Part shown: piece after piece, positions 54,697-63,319 of the stretch
Layout of the letters: each line of letters opens with the position of its first letter
How positions within the stretch are numbered: position 1 is the first letter of the stretch
The notes under the pieces: model-generated
Seen by the model: the letters and a program-made list of their open reading frames with translations, nothing else
Database searches by the model: none
What the model was told of the DNA's origin: nothing
Translations under genes and position numbers: made by a program
DNA from: an uncultured Bacteroidota bacterium
GTDB taxonomy: Bacteria; Bacteroidota; Bacteroidia; Chitinophagales; Chitinophagaceae
Reading direction: 5' to 3'
DNA length: 64,000 nt
Assembly (NCBI GenBank): GCA_903824665.1
Contig: CAIJXT010000009.1
Coordinates: 62,001 to 126,000 of the forward strand

Positions 54697-56100
54697 ATGG
54701 TTACGGAAAAAATAAAATTCGGCACCGACGGGTGGCGTGCAATTATAGCGAAGGATTTTACAGTATACAATGTGGGCCGTGTAAGCAAGGGCCTCGCAGA
54801 CTGGCTGCATAAAAAGGAAGAGAACCCGGTAGTATTGATTGGCCATGATTGCCGCTTCGGTGGAAAACTGTTTGCTGAGACCGCTGCCGACGTACTGTGT
54901 GCCAATGGCGTAAAAGTACTGCTCGCCGATGGTTTCGTAAGTACTCCTATGATATCGTTGGGTGTGCTGAAACTGGGTGCGCATCAGGGTGTGGTCATCA
55001 CCGCGTCACACAACCCACCCACTTATAACGGTTACAAGCTCAAGGGCCCGCATGGCGGCCCGTCCAGTCCTACCGTTATTGCCGAGGTAGAGTCGATGAT
55101 ACCTGATGAGGTAGCCATACAGGGCAAGTCACCTGAATACTGGAAAGAAAAAGGTATGCTCGAATATGTGGCACTCGAAGACTTATACATCGACTATCTT
55201 AAGGGGTTGTTTGATTTCGATGCTCTATCACGCTCTCCCTTCAAGCTGGCTTATGATGCAATGTATGGTGCTGGCCAGAATGTTGTCCGCAGACTGCTTC
55301 CCGGTGCCGTATTGCTGCATTGCGACGACAATCCCGGTTTTCATGGGCAGGCGCCCGAGCCGCTCGATAAAAACCTGCAGGAGCTGGCAAAAACAGTAGC
55401 TACTACGCCGGAGATAAAAATAGGACTTGCCACCGATGGCGATGCAGATAGAATAGGATTGTATGATGGAGAGGGCAATTTCGTTGATGCACACAATATC
55501 ATTCTCTTACTCATTCACTACCTGCACAAATACAAAGGCATGAACGGCAAGGTGGTGATCGCCTTCTCGGTTACAGACCGTGTAAAGAAACTTTGTGCAC
55601 ACTATGGTCTTGAGGTAGAGGTTACCCAGATCGGCTTTAAGTATATTAGCGAGATCATGGTACACGACGATGTGCTGGTTGGAGGCGAAGAAAGCGGTGG
55701 CATCGCCGTTAAAGGCCATATACCCGAAAGAGATGGCATTTACGATGGTCTGGCGTTATACGAATTCATGACTGTATCGGGCAAAACCCTGAAGGAGCTT
55801 TGCGAAGAAGTGTACGAGATCACCGGAAGGTTTGTATACGACAGGAACGACCTGCATATAGACAACGATAAGAAGAATGCCATTATCAAAAAAGCAGCAG
55901 ACGGCGGTTACACCCGTTTCGGCAAATATGGATTCAACAGGGTAGAAACTATCGACGGTGTAAAATACCACCTCGACAACGGAGGTTGGATCATGCTGCG
56001 CGCATCAGGCACAGAACCATTGCTCAGGATCTATGCCGAGGGCAACAGCAAGGAAGAAACACAAGACATATTGAATGATGTGAAGGCTACCATTCTTTAG
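54697..56100 (+). CDS. Phosphoglucomutase/phosphomannomutase-family enzyme
   Basis: A 467-residue alpha-D-phosphohexomutase that moves a phosphate between C1 and C6 of a sugar phosphate. It has the phosphoserine loop TASHNPPTYNGYK (Ser104), the metal loop DGDADR (Asp247 to Arg252), the sugar-binding loop GGEESGG and the phosphate-binding loop RASGTEPLLRIYAE near the C-terminus. N-terminal KFGTDGWRAII is typical of the branch found in Bacteroidota. The substrate could be glucose, mannose or glucosamine phosphate; sequence alone does not settle it. It is flanked by a promoter box and a strong terminator and forms a single-gene unit. Confidence 0.9.
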   Translation: MVTEKIKFGTDGWRAIIAKDFTVYNVGRVSKGLADWLHKKEENPVVLIGHDCRFGGKLFAETAADVLCANGVKVLLADGFVSTPMISLGVLKLGAHQGVVITASHNPPTYNGYKLKGPHGGPSSPTVIAEVESMIPDEVAIQGKSPEYWKEKGMLEYVALEDLYIDYLKGLFDFDALSRSPFKLAYDAMYGAGQNVVRRLLPGAVLLHCDDNPGFHGQAPEPLDKNLQELAKTVATTPEIKIGLATDGDADRIGLYDGEGNFVDAHNIILLLIHYLHKYKGMNGKVVIAFSVTDRVKKLCAHYGLEVEVTQIGFKYISEIMVHDDVLVGGEESGGIAVKGHIPERDGIYDGLALYEFMTVSGKTLKELCEEVYEITGRFVYDRNDLHIDNDKKNAIIKKAADGGYTRFGKYGFNRVETIDGVKYHLDNGGWIMLRASGTEPLLRIYAEGNSKEETQDILNDVKATIL

Positions 56101-56114
56101 TGCTACAGAAAATC

Positions 56115-56150
56115 AAAGGGGAAAGCTGATCGGATCAGCTTTCCCCTTTT
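56115..56150. terminator. Bidirectional terminator between phosphohexomutase and trpS
   Basis: A 15-bp stem (56115-56129 with 56135-56149) with a 5-base loop and A/T-rich ends lies between convergent genes. Confidence 0.82.
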
Positions 56151-56203
56151 TATGTCAGATTGGTTCATGATCCCGGTCTAACCCGGGGAACAAATCAATA
56201 ATG

Positions 56204-57205
56204 CTAATAATAGTTAATACCGATCAGCTTACGGGCACCGGCTATCGTAGCCGCACTGCTGGCCCGGGCTTTTTCAGCACCGGCTTTCAATATTTTCCTG
56301 ATCGCATCCTCATCCCGCTGTAGTTCGGCGGCACGTTCCCGTATCGGGCGCACAAATGTCACCATATCTTCAGCCAGTTGCTTTTTCATATCACCATAAC
56401 GAATGTTGCAGTTGTTGTAAGCACCGGTGAATTGTGCTGTGACCTCAGGAGTAGCTGTTAGCTGCAGCAATAAAAACAGATTCTGGATATAGTCAGGCAT
56501 AGCAGCATTCGGCTCTGCCGGACCCTGGTCTGTTTTTGCCTTCATGATCTTTTTACGAATCGTATCATCATCGTCACTTAGGTATATAGTCGCACTCACA
56601 TTCTCACTCTTGCTCATCTTACCATTGCCATCCAGACTCATGATTTTCACCGTATCCTGATTAAACCTGAACACCTGCGGCTCCGGAAAGAAATCCACAC
56701 CATACCGTGTGTTAAACCGGCTGGCAAAGTTACGGGCCATTTCCAGGTGCTGCTCCTGATCCTTGCCCACCGGCACCTTTACTGCACGGTGAATCAATAT
56801 ATCCGCAGCCATCAACACCGGATAGGTGAGTAATCCCGCATTTACATTTTCAGGCTGCATACGCACCTTATCTTTAAATGTAGGCACCTTTTCCAGCTCA
56901 CCTTTGTAGGCCAGCATATTCAGCATCAGGTACAGCTCCGGTATCTCTATCAGATCGCTCTGCGCATACAGCGCTACCTTCTCTGGATCCAGGCCACTGG
57001 CAATGTTCTCGGCCACTACTCTGAATACATTGGGCTTCAGCTCTTTTGGATCCGGATGTGTGGTAAGCGCATGATAGTCTGCCACGAAGAAATAACATTC
57101 ATGCGTATCCTGCATTTTTACATAATTCTGTATCGCACCGAAATAATTCCCCAGATGCAGATACCCCGTAGAGCGGATTCCGCTCACTACTACTTCCCTG
57201 TTCAT
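56204..57205 (-). CDS. trpS: Tryptophanyl-tRNA synthetase
   Basis: A 333-residue class I aminoacyl-tRNA synthetase that charges tRNA-Trp. The HIGH-type motif is YLHLGNYFG (residues 15-23) and the KMSKS loop is GKMSKSENVSATI (about 204-216). LMAADIL, PVGKDQEQHLE and TDQGPAEP are further TrpRS markers. Length is normal for the bacterial enzyme. A TATATTTG box on the minus strand ends 8 bases before the ATG, so the transcript is probably near leaderless. Identity is certain. Confidence 0.97.
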   Translation of the reverse strand: MNREVVVSGIRSTGYLHLGNYFGAIQNYVKMQDTHECYFFVADYHALTTHPDPKELKPNVFRVVAENIASGLDPEKVALYAQSDLIEIPELYLMLNMLAYKGELEKVPTFKDKVRMQPENVNAGLLTYPVLMAADILIHRAVKVPVGKDQEQHLEMARNFASRFNTRYGVDFFPEPQVFRFNQDTVKIMSLDGNGKMSKSENVSATIYLSDDDDTIRKKIMKAKTDQGPAEPNAAMPDYIQNLFLLLQLTATPEVTAQFTGAYNNCNIRYGDMKKQLAEDMVTFVRPIRERAAELQRDEDAIRKILKAGAEKARASSAATIAGARKLIGINYY

Positions 57206-57213
57206 AACGAGCG

Positions 57214-57221
57214 CAAATATA
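57214..57221 (-). promoter_or_regulatory. -7 promoter box for trpS
   Basis: Reads TATATTTG on the minus strand, 8 bases from the trpS ATG. No -33 TTTG at normal spacing. Confidence 0.5.
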
Positions 57222-57361
57222 ACTAATCGATCGGAGCCTTAGACAGTGATGAGAACAATAACCAACAGGCAATTTTCTGTCAGTGGCTTAGATAAAACAA
57301 AATGATATTAAATTTTGAAGGCAATTTTTATTAAACTTGTAGCATACTCAACATCATACTT

Positions 57362-57784
57362 ATGGACTACCTCGACAGTTTTATCATTATAGATGACGAT
57401 AGAATAAATAACAAACTCTGCCGCAAAGTAATTGAGAAAACCTATTCTGATGCAGGCATAATGGACTTTACAGATCCGGTGTTGGGTTTTGAATATATAA
57501 ACGATACCTATTCCCAACCCGATTTCCACAAGACTGCCCTTCTGCTACTCGATATCAGTATGCCGGTTATGAACGCATGGGATTTCCTGGAACGCTTTGA
57601 AAACTGTAGTGACCTGGTGAAAACCAGAATAAAAATCTATGTTTTGTCTTCGTCGATAGACAAAGAAGATATGGCCAGAGCGCAGTCTAACAAACACGTG
57701 GAATATTACCTGATCAAGCCACTAACACAGGAGTCAATAAAGCTTATTGTTCATGTACTGCAAAAAAGGGCAGGACTTATTTAA
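57362..57784 (+). CDS. Single-domain response regulator (receiver only)
   Basis: A 140-residue CheY-like protein: acidic pair at residues 11-13 (IIDDDR), phospho-acceptor Asp64 (LLLDISMPVM), Ser97 region (VLSSSID) and Lys119 (LIKPL). The usual MPxMDG is MPVMNAW here, a variant common in Bacteroidota single receivers. No output domain and no kinase adjacent, so it probably relays phosphate to another protein or works by protein contact. It is divergent from trpS and followed by the two MORN/TonB-C genes. Confidence 0.9.
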   Translation: MDYLDSFIIIDDDRINNKLCRKVIEKTYSDAGIMDFTDPVLGFEYINDTYSQPDFHKTALLLLDISMPVMNAWDFLERFENCSDLVKTRIKIYVLSSSIDKEDMARAQSNKHVEYYLIKPLTQESIKLIVHVLQKRAGLI

Positions 57785-57839
57785 AATGGTCCCCCTACCG
57801 GTTACATAAATAGGTAAATTGCAGGCAAAACGCCCTCCA

Positions 57840-58637
57840 ATGCATAAACCCATTTTGTTTTTCCTTGCAATACTGGTGTGCACTGATTGTTTTGCTCAAT
57901 CAGACACCGTATACCTGACACTCGACCATGAGTTTTGCGACAAGTCAAAGGCACTGTATTCACGGGCCTACACCAAAATCGCCGATGGCAAATACAAGGT
58001 CGAAACGTTCTATACAATTGGCAATGGAAAGGTATCATCAGGTTTTTGCCTCACCAAAGATTCCACGTCACTCGATGGGCCTTTTGTAAGTTACTACGAC
58101 AACGGGCAGAAGAGGTGGGAAGGTGTGTACTCCAACAATGACGAAATTGGCGAATGGAAACATTATTATGAGGAAAGCGGAAACATCTGGTATACCTGCC
58201 ATTACAACAATGGCGTGCTCGATGGTGAACTGAAAAGCTTCTACAAATCCGGCGAACTAAAGCGGGTGGAAGAACACAAAAACAACAACAAGTCGGTTAA
58301 AGGCAAGTGCTTTGACAAAACCGGCAAGGAAATTGATTTTACCCCCTTTCAGATAATGCCAAAACCCGACTATGATCTGAATCGTTACCTGAGCAAAAAT
58401 CTGAAGTACCCCAAAGCATCGTTGGAAAACAATATTGAAGGAAGGGCTATCATCCGGTTTGTAGTGAACAAACAAGGCAAGATCACGGGCGCTATCGCAG
58501 TAAAAAATGTCAGCCCGGAATTAGATGCCGAGGCGCTGCGAATTGTGTCCCAGATGCCCGACTGGGAACCCGGAATGGAAGACGATGAACCAATCCCGGT
58601 TTTCTTTAATCTACCCATAGTTTTTAAGCTAAAGTAA
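57840..58637 (+). CDS. Secreted MORN-repeat protein with TonB C-terminal domain, paralogue 1
   Basis: A 265-residue protein from the ATG at 57840 (signal peptide MHKPILFFLAILVCTDCFAQ). The middle holds MORN-type (toxin-antitoxin YwqK-like) repeats: DGPFVSYYDNGQKRWEG, IGEWKHYYEESGNIW, DGELKSFYKSGELKR. The last 90 residues resemble the TonB C-terminal domain (YPKASLENNIEGRAIIRFVVNKQ, then NVSPELDAEALRIVSQMPDWEPG). There is no membrane anchor, so it is a periplasmic or surface protein, not a classical TonB. It is followed 76 bases later by a close paralogue, evidence of tandem duplication. Confidence 0.85.
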   Translation: MHKPILFFLAILVCTDCFAQSDTVYLTLDHEFCDKSKALYSRAYTKIADGKYKVETFYTIGNGKVSSGFCLTKDSTSLDGPFVSYYDNGQKRWEGVYSNNDEIGEWKHYYEESGNIWYTCHYNNGVLDGELKSFYKSGELKRVEEHKNNNKSVKGKCFDKTGKEIDFTPFQIMPKPDYDLNRYLSKNLKYPKASLENNIEGRAIIRFVVNKQGKITGAIAVKNVSPELDAEALRIVSQMPDWEPGMEDDEPIPVFFNLPIVFKLK

Positions 58638-58713
58638 TGGACTCCGGTTGCCGCTCACTTGTATTTTCCACCCGTTTAAGGATCAAATTGCAATCAAAAA
58701 ACAAAACACTTTT

Positions 58714-59511
58714 ATGAAATTCCGCTTCCTGATGTTCATGCTGCTAATGATTGCTCTACGCTTAGCAGCCCAAAAAGACACCGTGTACCTTAACAAATTT
58801 GGCGATAAATGCTACCCGGCCGAGGCAACAGCTCTTCAGTGCTTCACCAGAATTGCCGATAAAAAATACAAGGTAGAGACGTACAAATACAGCACCGGCA
58901 AGCTGGCGTCCATAGGGTACTGCCTCACACCCGACTCAGCCTCTTTGGAGGGTCCGTTTGAGACCTTTCATGAAAATGGCCAAAAAGCAAGTGAGGGAAA
59001 CTATGCCTTCAACAAACTGATCGGTGAATGGAAACACTACTACGAAAGCAATGGGAAACTATGGTATGTAGAACATTTCAACGGCGGATTCAAGGATGGC
59101 GAGCTAAAAAGCTACTATGAAACCGGCGAGTTGAAACGCGAAGAGATCCGTAAATTCTTTGGCAAAATGGTGGAGGGTAAATGCTTCAACAAAAAAGGCA
59201 AGGAAATTAAATTTACACCCTTCGAGATCATGCCCAAACCCGATTATGAACTTCCCGCATACCTTGCAAAGAATATCAATTACCCCGATGCTGCCCGTGA
59301 AAACAATTTGGAAGGCCGAGTTTTGTTGAAGTTTTATGTCGACGAAAACGGCAGAATCAAAGATGTGGAAGTAAAAAGACACGTAAGCCCCGAAATAGAT
59401 GCCGAGGCCATTCGGGTAGTATCTGAAATGCCCCGGTGGGAACCCGGGCAGATAGACGACAAAGTTGTTAACACCTATTTTTACCTGCCAATCGTTTTTG
59501 CACTGGAGTAA
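58714..59511 (+). CDS. Secreted MORN-repeat protein with TonB C-terminal domain, paralogue 2
   Basis: A 265-residue paralogue of the preceding gene, with the same length and architecture. Signal peptide MKFRFLMFMLLMIALRLAAQ starts at the ATG 58714; an upstream in-frame ATG at 58648 would place 22 unlikely residues before it. MORN-type repeats: EGPFETFHENGQKAS, IGEWKHYYESNGKLW, DGELKSYYETGELKR. TonB-C part: YPDAARENNLEGRVLLKFYV, VSPEIDAEAIRVVSEMPRWEPG. The two diverge across the whole length, so the duplication is old. Function is unknown. Confidence 0.85.
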   Translation: MKFRFLMFMLLMIALRLAAQKDTVYLNKFGDKCYPAEATALQCFTRIADKKYKVETYKYSTGKLASIGYCLTPDSASLEGPFETFHENGQKASEGNYAFNKLIGEWKHYYESNGKLWYVEHFNGGFKDGELKSYYETGELKREEIRKFFGKMVEGKCFNKKGKEIKFTPFEIMPKPDYELPAYLAKNINYPDAARENNLEGRVLLKFYVDENGRIKDVEVKRHVSPEIDAEAIRVVSEMPRWEPGQIDDKVVNTYFYLPIVFALE

Positions 59512-59569
59512 ATTCACTTTTTACTGTCTTTAATGTTTCCTCCGTTTTCAGATTGGCGCGGGCAATTCC

Positions 59570-59577
59570 TATTTTTG
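59570..59577 (+). promoter_or_regulatory. -7 promoter box (TATTTTTG) for anmK, near-leaderless
   Basis: A perfect TANNTTTG match ending 4 bases before the anmK ATG at 59582. The transcript would start at or just after the ATG, unless translation uses a later codon. Confidence 0.5.
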
Positions 59578-59581
59578 CGCC

Positions 59582-60667
59582 ATGGTTTACAAAGTTATCG
59601 GGCTTATGTCCGGCAGTTCCCTCGACGGACTCGATATTGCTTATGTGCAGCTCGAAGAAGTGAGAGGCAAATGGAGTTTTGAAATCCTGCATACCGACTG
59701 TATCAGCTATACCGCAGAATGGACTACTAACCTGCGCAATGCTGCGGATATGTCCGTACCAGCGTTTCTGAAATTGCACACAGCCTATGGCAAACTGATC
59801 GGGAACGCTGTAAATGCATTTATCAACCGGCACGACCTTGGCCACAAGGTGCACTTTATCGCATCACATGGGCATACAGTTTTCCATGAGCCTGCCCAAC
59901 AAACCACCTTCCAGATTGGCGATGGTGCTTCCATAGCTGCTTTGACAGGCCTGCCGGTAATCAGCGACCTCCGTATGATGGATGTTGCTTTGGGTGGGCA
60001 GGGAGCACCTATCGTACCCATCGGCGACAGGCTGCTTTTTGGCAACTACGATTACCTGCTCAATCTGGGCGGCATTGCCAATATAACGGTTCAGGCAGGC
60101 GACAACAATTCCATCGCATTTGATGTATGCCCGGCCAATCAGATACTAAACGCGCTCGCACTGCGCGAAGGAAAACCTATGGATGAGAATGGCGCTATGG
60201 CCGCAAAAGGGTCATTACTGTTCGATGTGAAAGATCAACTTGCAAACAACGCCTATTACCACACCACGGCCCCGAAATCCCTCAGCAACGAAGCCGCACA
60301 AAACATAGCGGAGGCTGTGCTTCATGACTCAACAAATACCACTCAGGATCTGCTGCATACCTTTTGTAATCACATAGCGGACCAAGTTGCAGCAGCAGTT
60401 CACCAATGCCCCGTAAGTAGCGAAAGCAAAACAATGCTGATCACAGGCGGCGGAGCGCTAAACACCCACCTTATAGCAGAAATAAAGAAAAGGCTGGAGC
60501 CAGCACAGGTAACCATAGACGTTCCGTCAATACCTGTAGTGCAGTACAAAGAGGCATTGGTAATGGCCCTGATTGGCGCCCTCAGGTGGCGCGAAGAAAT
60601 AAATGTTTTGGGCAGCGTCACCGGCGCATCCCGCGACAGCGCCGGCGGAGCATTATGGCTACCCTGA
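59582..60667 (+). CDS. anmK: Anhydro-N-acetylmuramic acid kinase
   Basis: A 361-residue sugar kinase that turns 1,6-anhydro-MurNAc into MurNAc-6-phosphate, a step in peptidoglycan recycling. Family markers: GLMSGSSLDGLDIA at residues 6-19, HGHTVFHEP, QIGDGASIAALTGLPVISDLRMMDVALGGQGAPIVPIGD, LNLGGIANIT, FDVCPANQ and, near the end, ITGGGALNT. Length is normal. No murQ or other recycling gene is adjacent. A -7 box is directly upstream. Confidence 0.96.
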   Translation: MVYKVIGLMSGSSLDGLDIAYVQLEEVRGKWSFEILHTDCISYTAEWTTNLRNAADMSVPAFLKLHTAYGKLIGNAVNAFINRHDLGHKVHFIASHGHTVFHEPAQQTTFQIGDGASIAALTGLPVISDLRMMDVALGGQGAPIVPIGDRLLFGNYDYLLNLGGIANITVQAGDNNSIAFDVCPANQILNALALREGKPMDENGAMAAKGSLLFDVKDQLANNAYYHTTAPKSLSNEAAQNIAEAVLHDSTNTTQDLLHTFCNHIADQVAAAVHQCPVSSESKTMLITGGGALNTHLIAEIKKRLEPAQVTIDVPSIPVVQYKEALVMALIGALRWREEINVLGSVTGASRDSAGGALWLP

Positions 60668-60833
60668 TCTGCAAAGTTTGCAGTAGCAGGTCGTTTTGTA
60701 CAGAAATTAATCGGATCATACGCGTTAATAACTTTGGATTAATATTTGAAAATATCCATAAAGCACTGTATATTACCATGTAAACCATATGGTTTCCAAC
60801 TATACTTTTCTTACACCTGCCAATATTTCCTGT

Positions 60834-61265
60834 ATGAGAAAACACTGCTACATAGTGCTGCTCACCATCCTGTTATCCTTTAGTGGTGTACAGGCATTTG
60901 CTGGCTTTGTTGTACTAAAGCACACTAGTGTACACCGTCAGGAAAACTCAGCAACCCAGACGATCTACACTATACAAAACACAATATTAAAAAACAGAGT
61001 GCAGCCTTCCTCTGCACTACCCCAATTGCTTTACAACAAATACAAACAGAACCAATGGTACGGTATAGCCGCGATTATATCGGGCGTGTTGGGTTTGTTT
61101 GTTCCGGGTATGTATTTGCTGGCTATACTGTTTGGGCTGCTGGGTATTGGCCGCAAGAGCAAAGCACCCGGGCTGGCCATCGCAGGGCTGGCCATCGGCA
61201 TCATGGAACTCGCCCTGTTTTTGATCACTTCGTCGGTTTTTATCAGCCTAATCCTGTTTGGTTAA
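60834..61265 (+). CDS. Small membrane protein with signal peptide (DUF4190-like)
   Basis: A 143-residue protein. The start at the ATG 60834 (MRKHCYIVLLTILLSFSGVQ) gives a signal peptide; the frame is open 15 codons further to 60789. After a polar stretch come two hydrophobic helices with a short basic loop: WYGIAAIISGVLGLFVPG and MYLLAILFGLLGIGRKSKAPGLAIAGLAIGIMELALFLI, resembling the DUF4190 membrane hairpin. Function is unknown. It lies between anmK and a small lipoprotein gene. Confidence 0.75.
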   Translation: MRKHCYIVLLTILLSFSGVQAFAGFVVLKHTSVHRQENSATQTIYTIQNTILKNRVQPSSALPQLLYNKYKQNQWYGIAAIISGVLGLFVPGMYLLAILFGLLGIGRKSKAPGLAIAGLAIGIMELALFLITSSVFISLILFG

Positions 61266-61286
61266 GCATATTGACAAAATGCTGCT

Positions 61287-61294
61287 TATATTTG
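61287..61294 (+). promoter_or_regulatory. -7 promoter box (TATATTTG) for the small lipoprotein gene
   Basis: A perfect TANNTTTG match 19 bases before the ATG at 61314. A TTTG at 61257 is rather far (26 bases) to be the -33. Confidence 0.5.
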
Positions 61295-61313
61295 CAATAT
61301 AAAAGTCGGTAAA

Positions 61314-61559
61314 ATGAATAAGGTTTTCAAAAAAGGGACATTGCTGGTATTACTGTTTTCCCTTGCTACAGCTATCATTTTTGCCTCTTGTGGTAAGGGC
61401 GACACCATGTGCAATTGCCGCACCTACGTTCCATATGCAAAAAATCACTTCATTCTCGGCAACGGCAAAAGGATCAAGTGGGACGACGCCTACAAAAAAT
61501 GTCAGGAAATACAGCGCAACACCAGGTGGGATACCTGCGAAGTTGTAGAAATGAGATAA
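61314..61559 (+). CDS. Small predicted lipoprotein
   Basis: An 81-residue protein with a signal peptide (MNKVFKKGTLLVLLFSLATA) and lipobox FASC (lipidated Cys at residue 26). The mature part has a CNC pair, then RTYVPYAKNH and two more Cys (KKCQEIQ and DTCEVVE), which could pair as disulfides. Its style resembles the lipoprotein at 1951-2184 (lipobox, short Cys-rich mature part, closing Cys), but the sequences are not clearly homologous. Function is unknown. Promoter box upstream and terminator downstream make it a single-gene unit. Confidence 0.8.
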   Translation: MNKVFKKGTLLVLLFSLATAIIFASCGKGDTMCNCRTYVPYAKNHFILGNGKRIKWDDAYKKCQEIQRNTRWDTCEVVEMR

Positions 61560-61577
61560 TCTTCTGAAAAAGATAAC

Positions 61578-61611
61578 AATAAAAAAGGACCCTCGCAGGT
61601 CCTTTTTTTAT
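61578..61611. terminator. Bidirectional terminator before the SulP gene end
   Basis: An 11-bp stem (61581-61591 with 61598-61608) with loop CTCGCA, A-run before and T-run after, between convergent genes. Confidence 0.82.
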
Positions 61612-61644
61612 TGTTTTAATACTCTTTATGCTCCTGAGCACCTA

Positions 61645-63219
61645 TCAATGTTCAGCAGCATCCTGATCACCGTCTGCAGGAATATTGTATTCTGCTTTGA
61701 AACCCTTAAGAGACAGATTAATATTACGGTCATTGGCCCCGTTGTAGTAAAAATCACGGATGATATCCAGAACGTCAAAATCAATATACTGTGTCTCGCT
61801 TGCGTCAATGATTACATAGCTGTTTTCAGGCAATGTGTTCAGCGTATCCTTGATACTTGCTTTATTGAGAAACGACACTTCCTGGGCAAGAGTAAGCTTT
61901 ATCACCTCGTCATCGCTCACTGTCTTCTTCTGAATAAAATAGGAAACACGGGCATTGTGCCTGAGTATAAAGAATATGCTGATCACAATACCGATACCCA
62001 CACCCTTCAGCAGATCCAGTCCCACAACGCCTATCGTTGTAGCCACAAACGGAATGAACTGCGAATAACCGCCCTTCCACATATGGATGAAAAAAGAGGG
62101 CTTGCACAGGCGATAGCCGGTAAACAACAGTATCGCTGCAAGTGCAGATTTGGGTATCAGATTAAGTAAGGCAGGTATCGACGCCGCACATACCAGCAAC
62201 AGCACTCCATGTATGATCGCTGATGCCTTCGACTTTGCACCTGCATTCAGGTTGGCCGACGACCTCACAATTACCGATGTAATCGGCAAACCACCCAGAA
62301 AACCACTCACCATATTGCCAATACCCTGCGCTTTCAGTTCACGGTCTGTAGAGGTGTACCGTTTCAGCGGATCCAGTTTATCAGTAGCTTCAATACACAG
62401 CAATGTCTCTATCGATGCTACAATGGCAATCACTATGCCCGTCTCCCAAACCTTCACATTCTTGAAACCCTCCAGATTAGGAAAAGTAAACTGCTTCAGA
62501 AAATCAGATGCCGATTCTGCAACAGGCAGCCTCACCAGGTGCGAGCTGTCCAGCGCCAGTGCAGGGCTTGTATTCCGGAACAATTCGTTGATCAGTGTTC
62601 CCAGAAGCACCACAATAAGCCCTGCAGGTATCATCTGCATACGCTTGAAAGCCTTGGTGCTCCACAAGATAAGCACCGCCAACCCTACCACCGAGATGAT
62701 AACCGCACCTTTTTCTATGTGCTGAATAGCAGTAGAGATTGTGTTGTACACAAATCCATCGTCGGCGTCTTCCATTACTGCAGCAGCATCCTTTGCATAC
62801 CCTACCGCGTCTGGCAGTTGTTTGATAATGATCGTAAGACCTATACCTGCCAGCATGCCTTCTATAACGCTCGAGGGTATGTAGTTGGCAATACCACCCG
62901 CCCTCAAAAAACCAAGTATCAGTTGAAACACCCCGGCAATGATCACACAGCACAGAAAAATATCAAACTCCTTCAGCTGCGTTATGGCCAGCATTACAAT
63001 GGCCGTAAGCCCTGCTGCCGGACCGGTCACACTCAGGTGCGACCCGCTGAGCGCACCTACCACTATACCACCTACCACTCCAGCTACCACTCCCGCAAAA
63101 AGCGGCGCGTGCGACGCCTGAGCGATACCCAGACACAGCGGCAGCGCAATAAGAAATACGATCAGCCCTGATAAAAAATCCTTCCTGAAAAAATCGAATG
63201 AATATCGTTTTGGTTCCAT
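61645..63219 (-). CDS. SulP-family anion transporter with STAS domain
   Basis: A 524-residue inner-membrane transporter. About 10-14 helices include the SulP signature near the start (GLIVFLIALPLCLGIAQASHAP, with GSHLSVTGPAAGLT) and ITSVIVRSSANLNAGAKSKASAI. A cytoplasmic STAS domain (about 445-515, NSYVIIDASETQYIDFDVLDI) follows. SulP proteins carry sulfate, bicarbonate or other anions. The next gene upstream encodes a carbonic anhydrase, which makes bicarbonate the more likely substrate; this is inference from context. It lies 100 bases after the carbonic anhydrase gene. Confidence 0.93.
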   Translation of the reverse strand: MEPKRYSFDFFRKDFLSGLIVFLIALPLCLGIAQASHAPLFAGVVAGVVGGIVVGALSGSHLSVTGPAAGLTAIVMLAITQLKEFDIFLCCVIIAGVFQLILGFLRAGGIANYIPSSVIEGMLAGIGLTIIIKQLPDAVGYAKDAAAVMEDADDGFVYNTISTAIQHIEKGAVIISVVGLAVLILWSTKAFKRMQMIPAGLIVVLLGTLINELFRNTSPALALDSSHLVRLPVAESASDFLKQFTFPNLEGFKNVKVWETGIVIAIVASIETLLCIEATDKLDPLKRYTSTDRELKAQGIGNMVSGFLGGLPITSVIVRSSANLNAGAKSKASAIIHGVLLLVCAASIPALLNLIPKSALAAILLFTGYRLCKPSFFIHMWKGGYSQFIPFVATTIGVVGLDLLKGVGIGIVISIFFILRHNARVSYFIQKKTVSDDEVIKLTLAQEVSFLNKASIKDTLNTLPENSYVIIDASETQYIDFDVLDIIRDFYYNGANDRNINLSLKGFKAEYNIPADGDQDAAEH

Positions 63220-63319
63220 AACAGCTTAAAAGATAGTGCGGCACACCGCAGGTATTATTTTGTTTGAACAATGGGTAAGCAATTGCGGTCAGCAATGCCT
63301 TGCCACCTGATTTCCCGCT

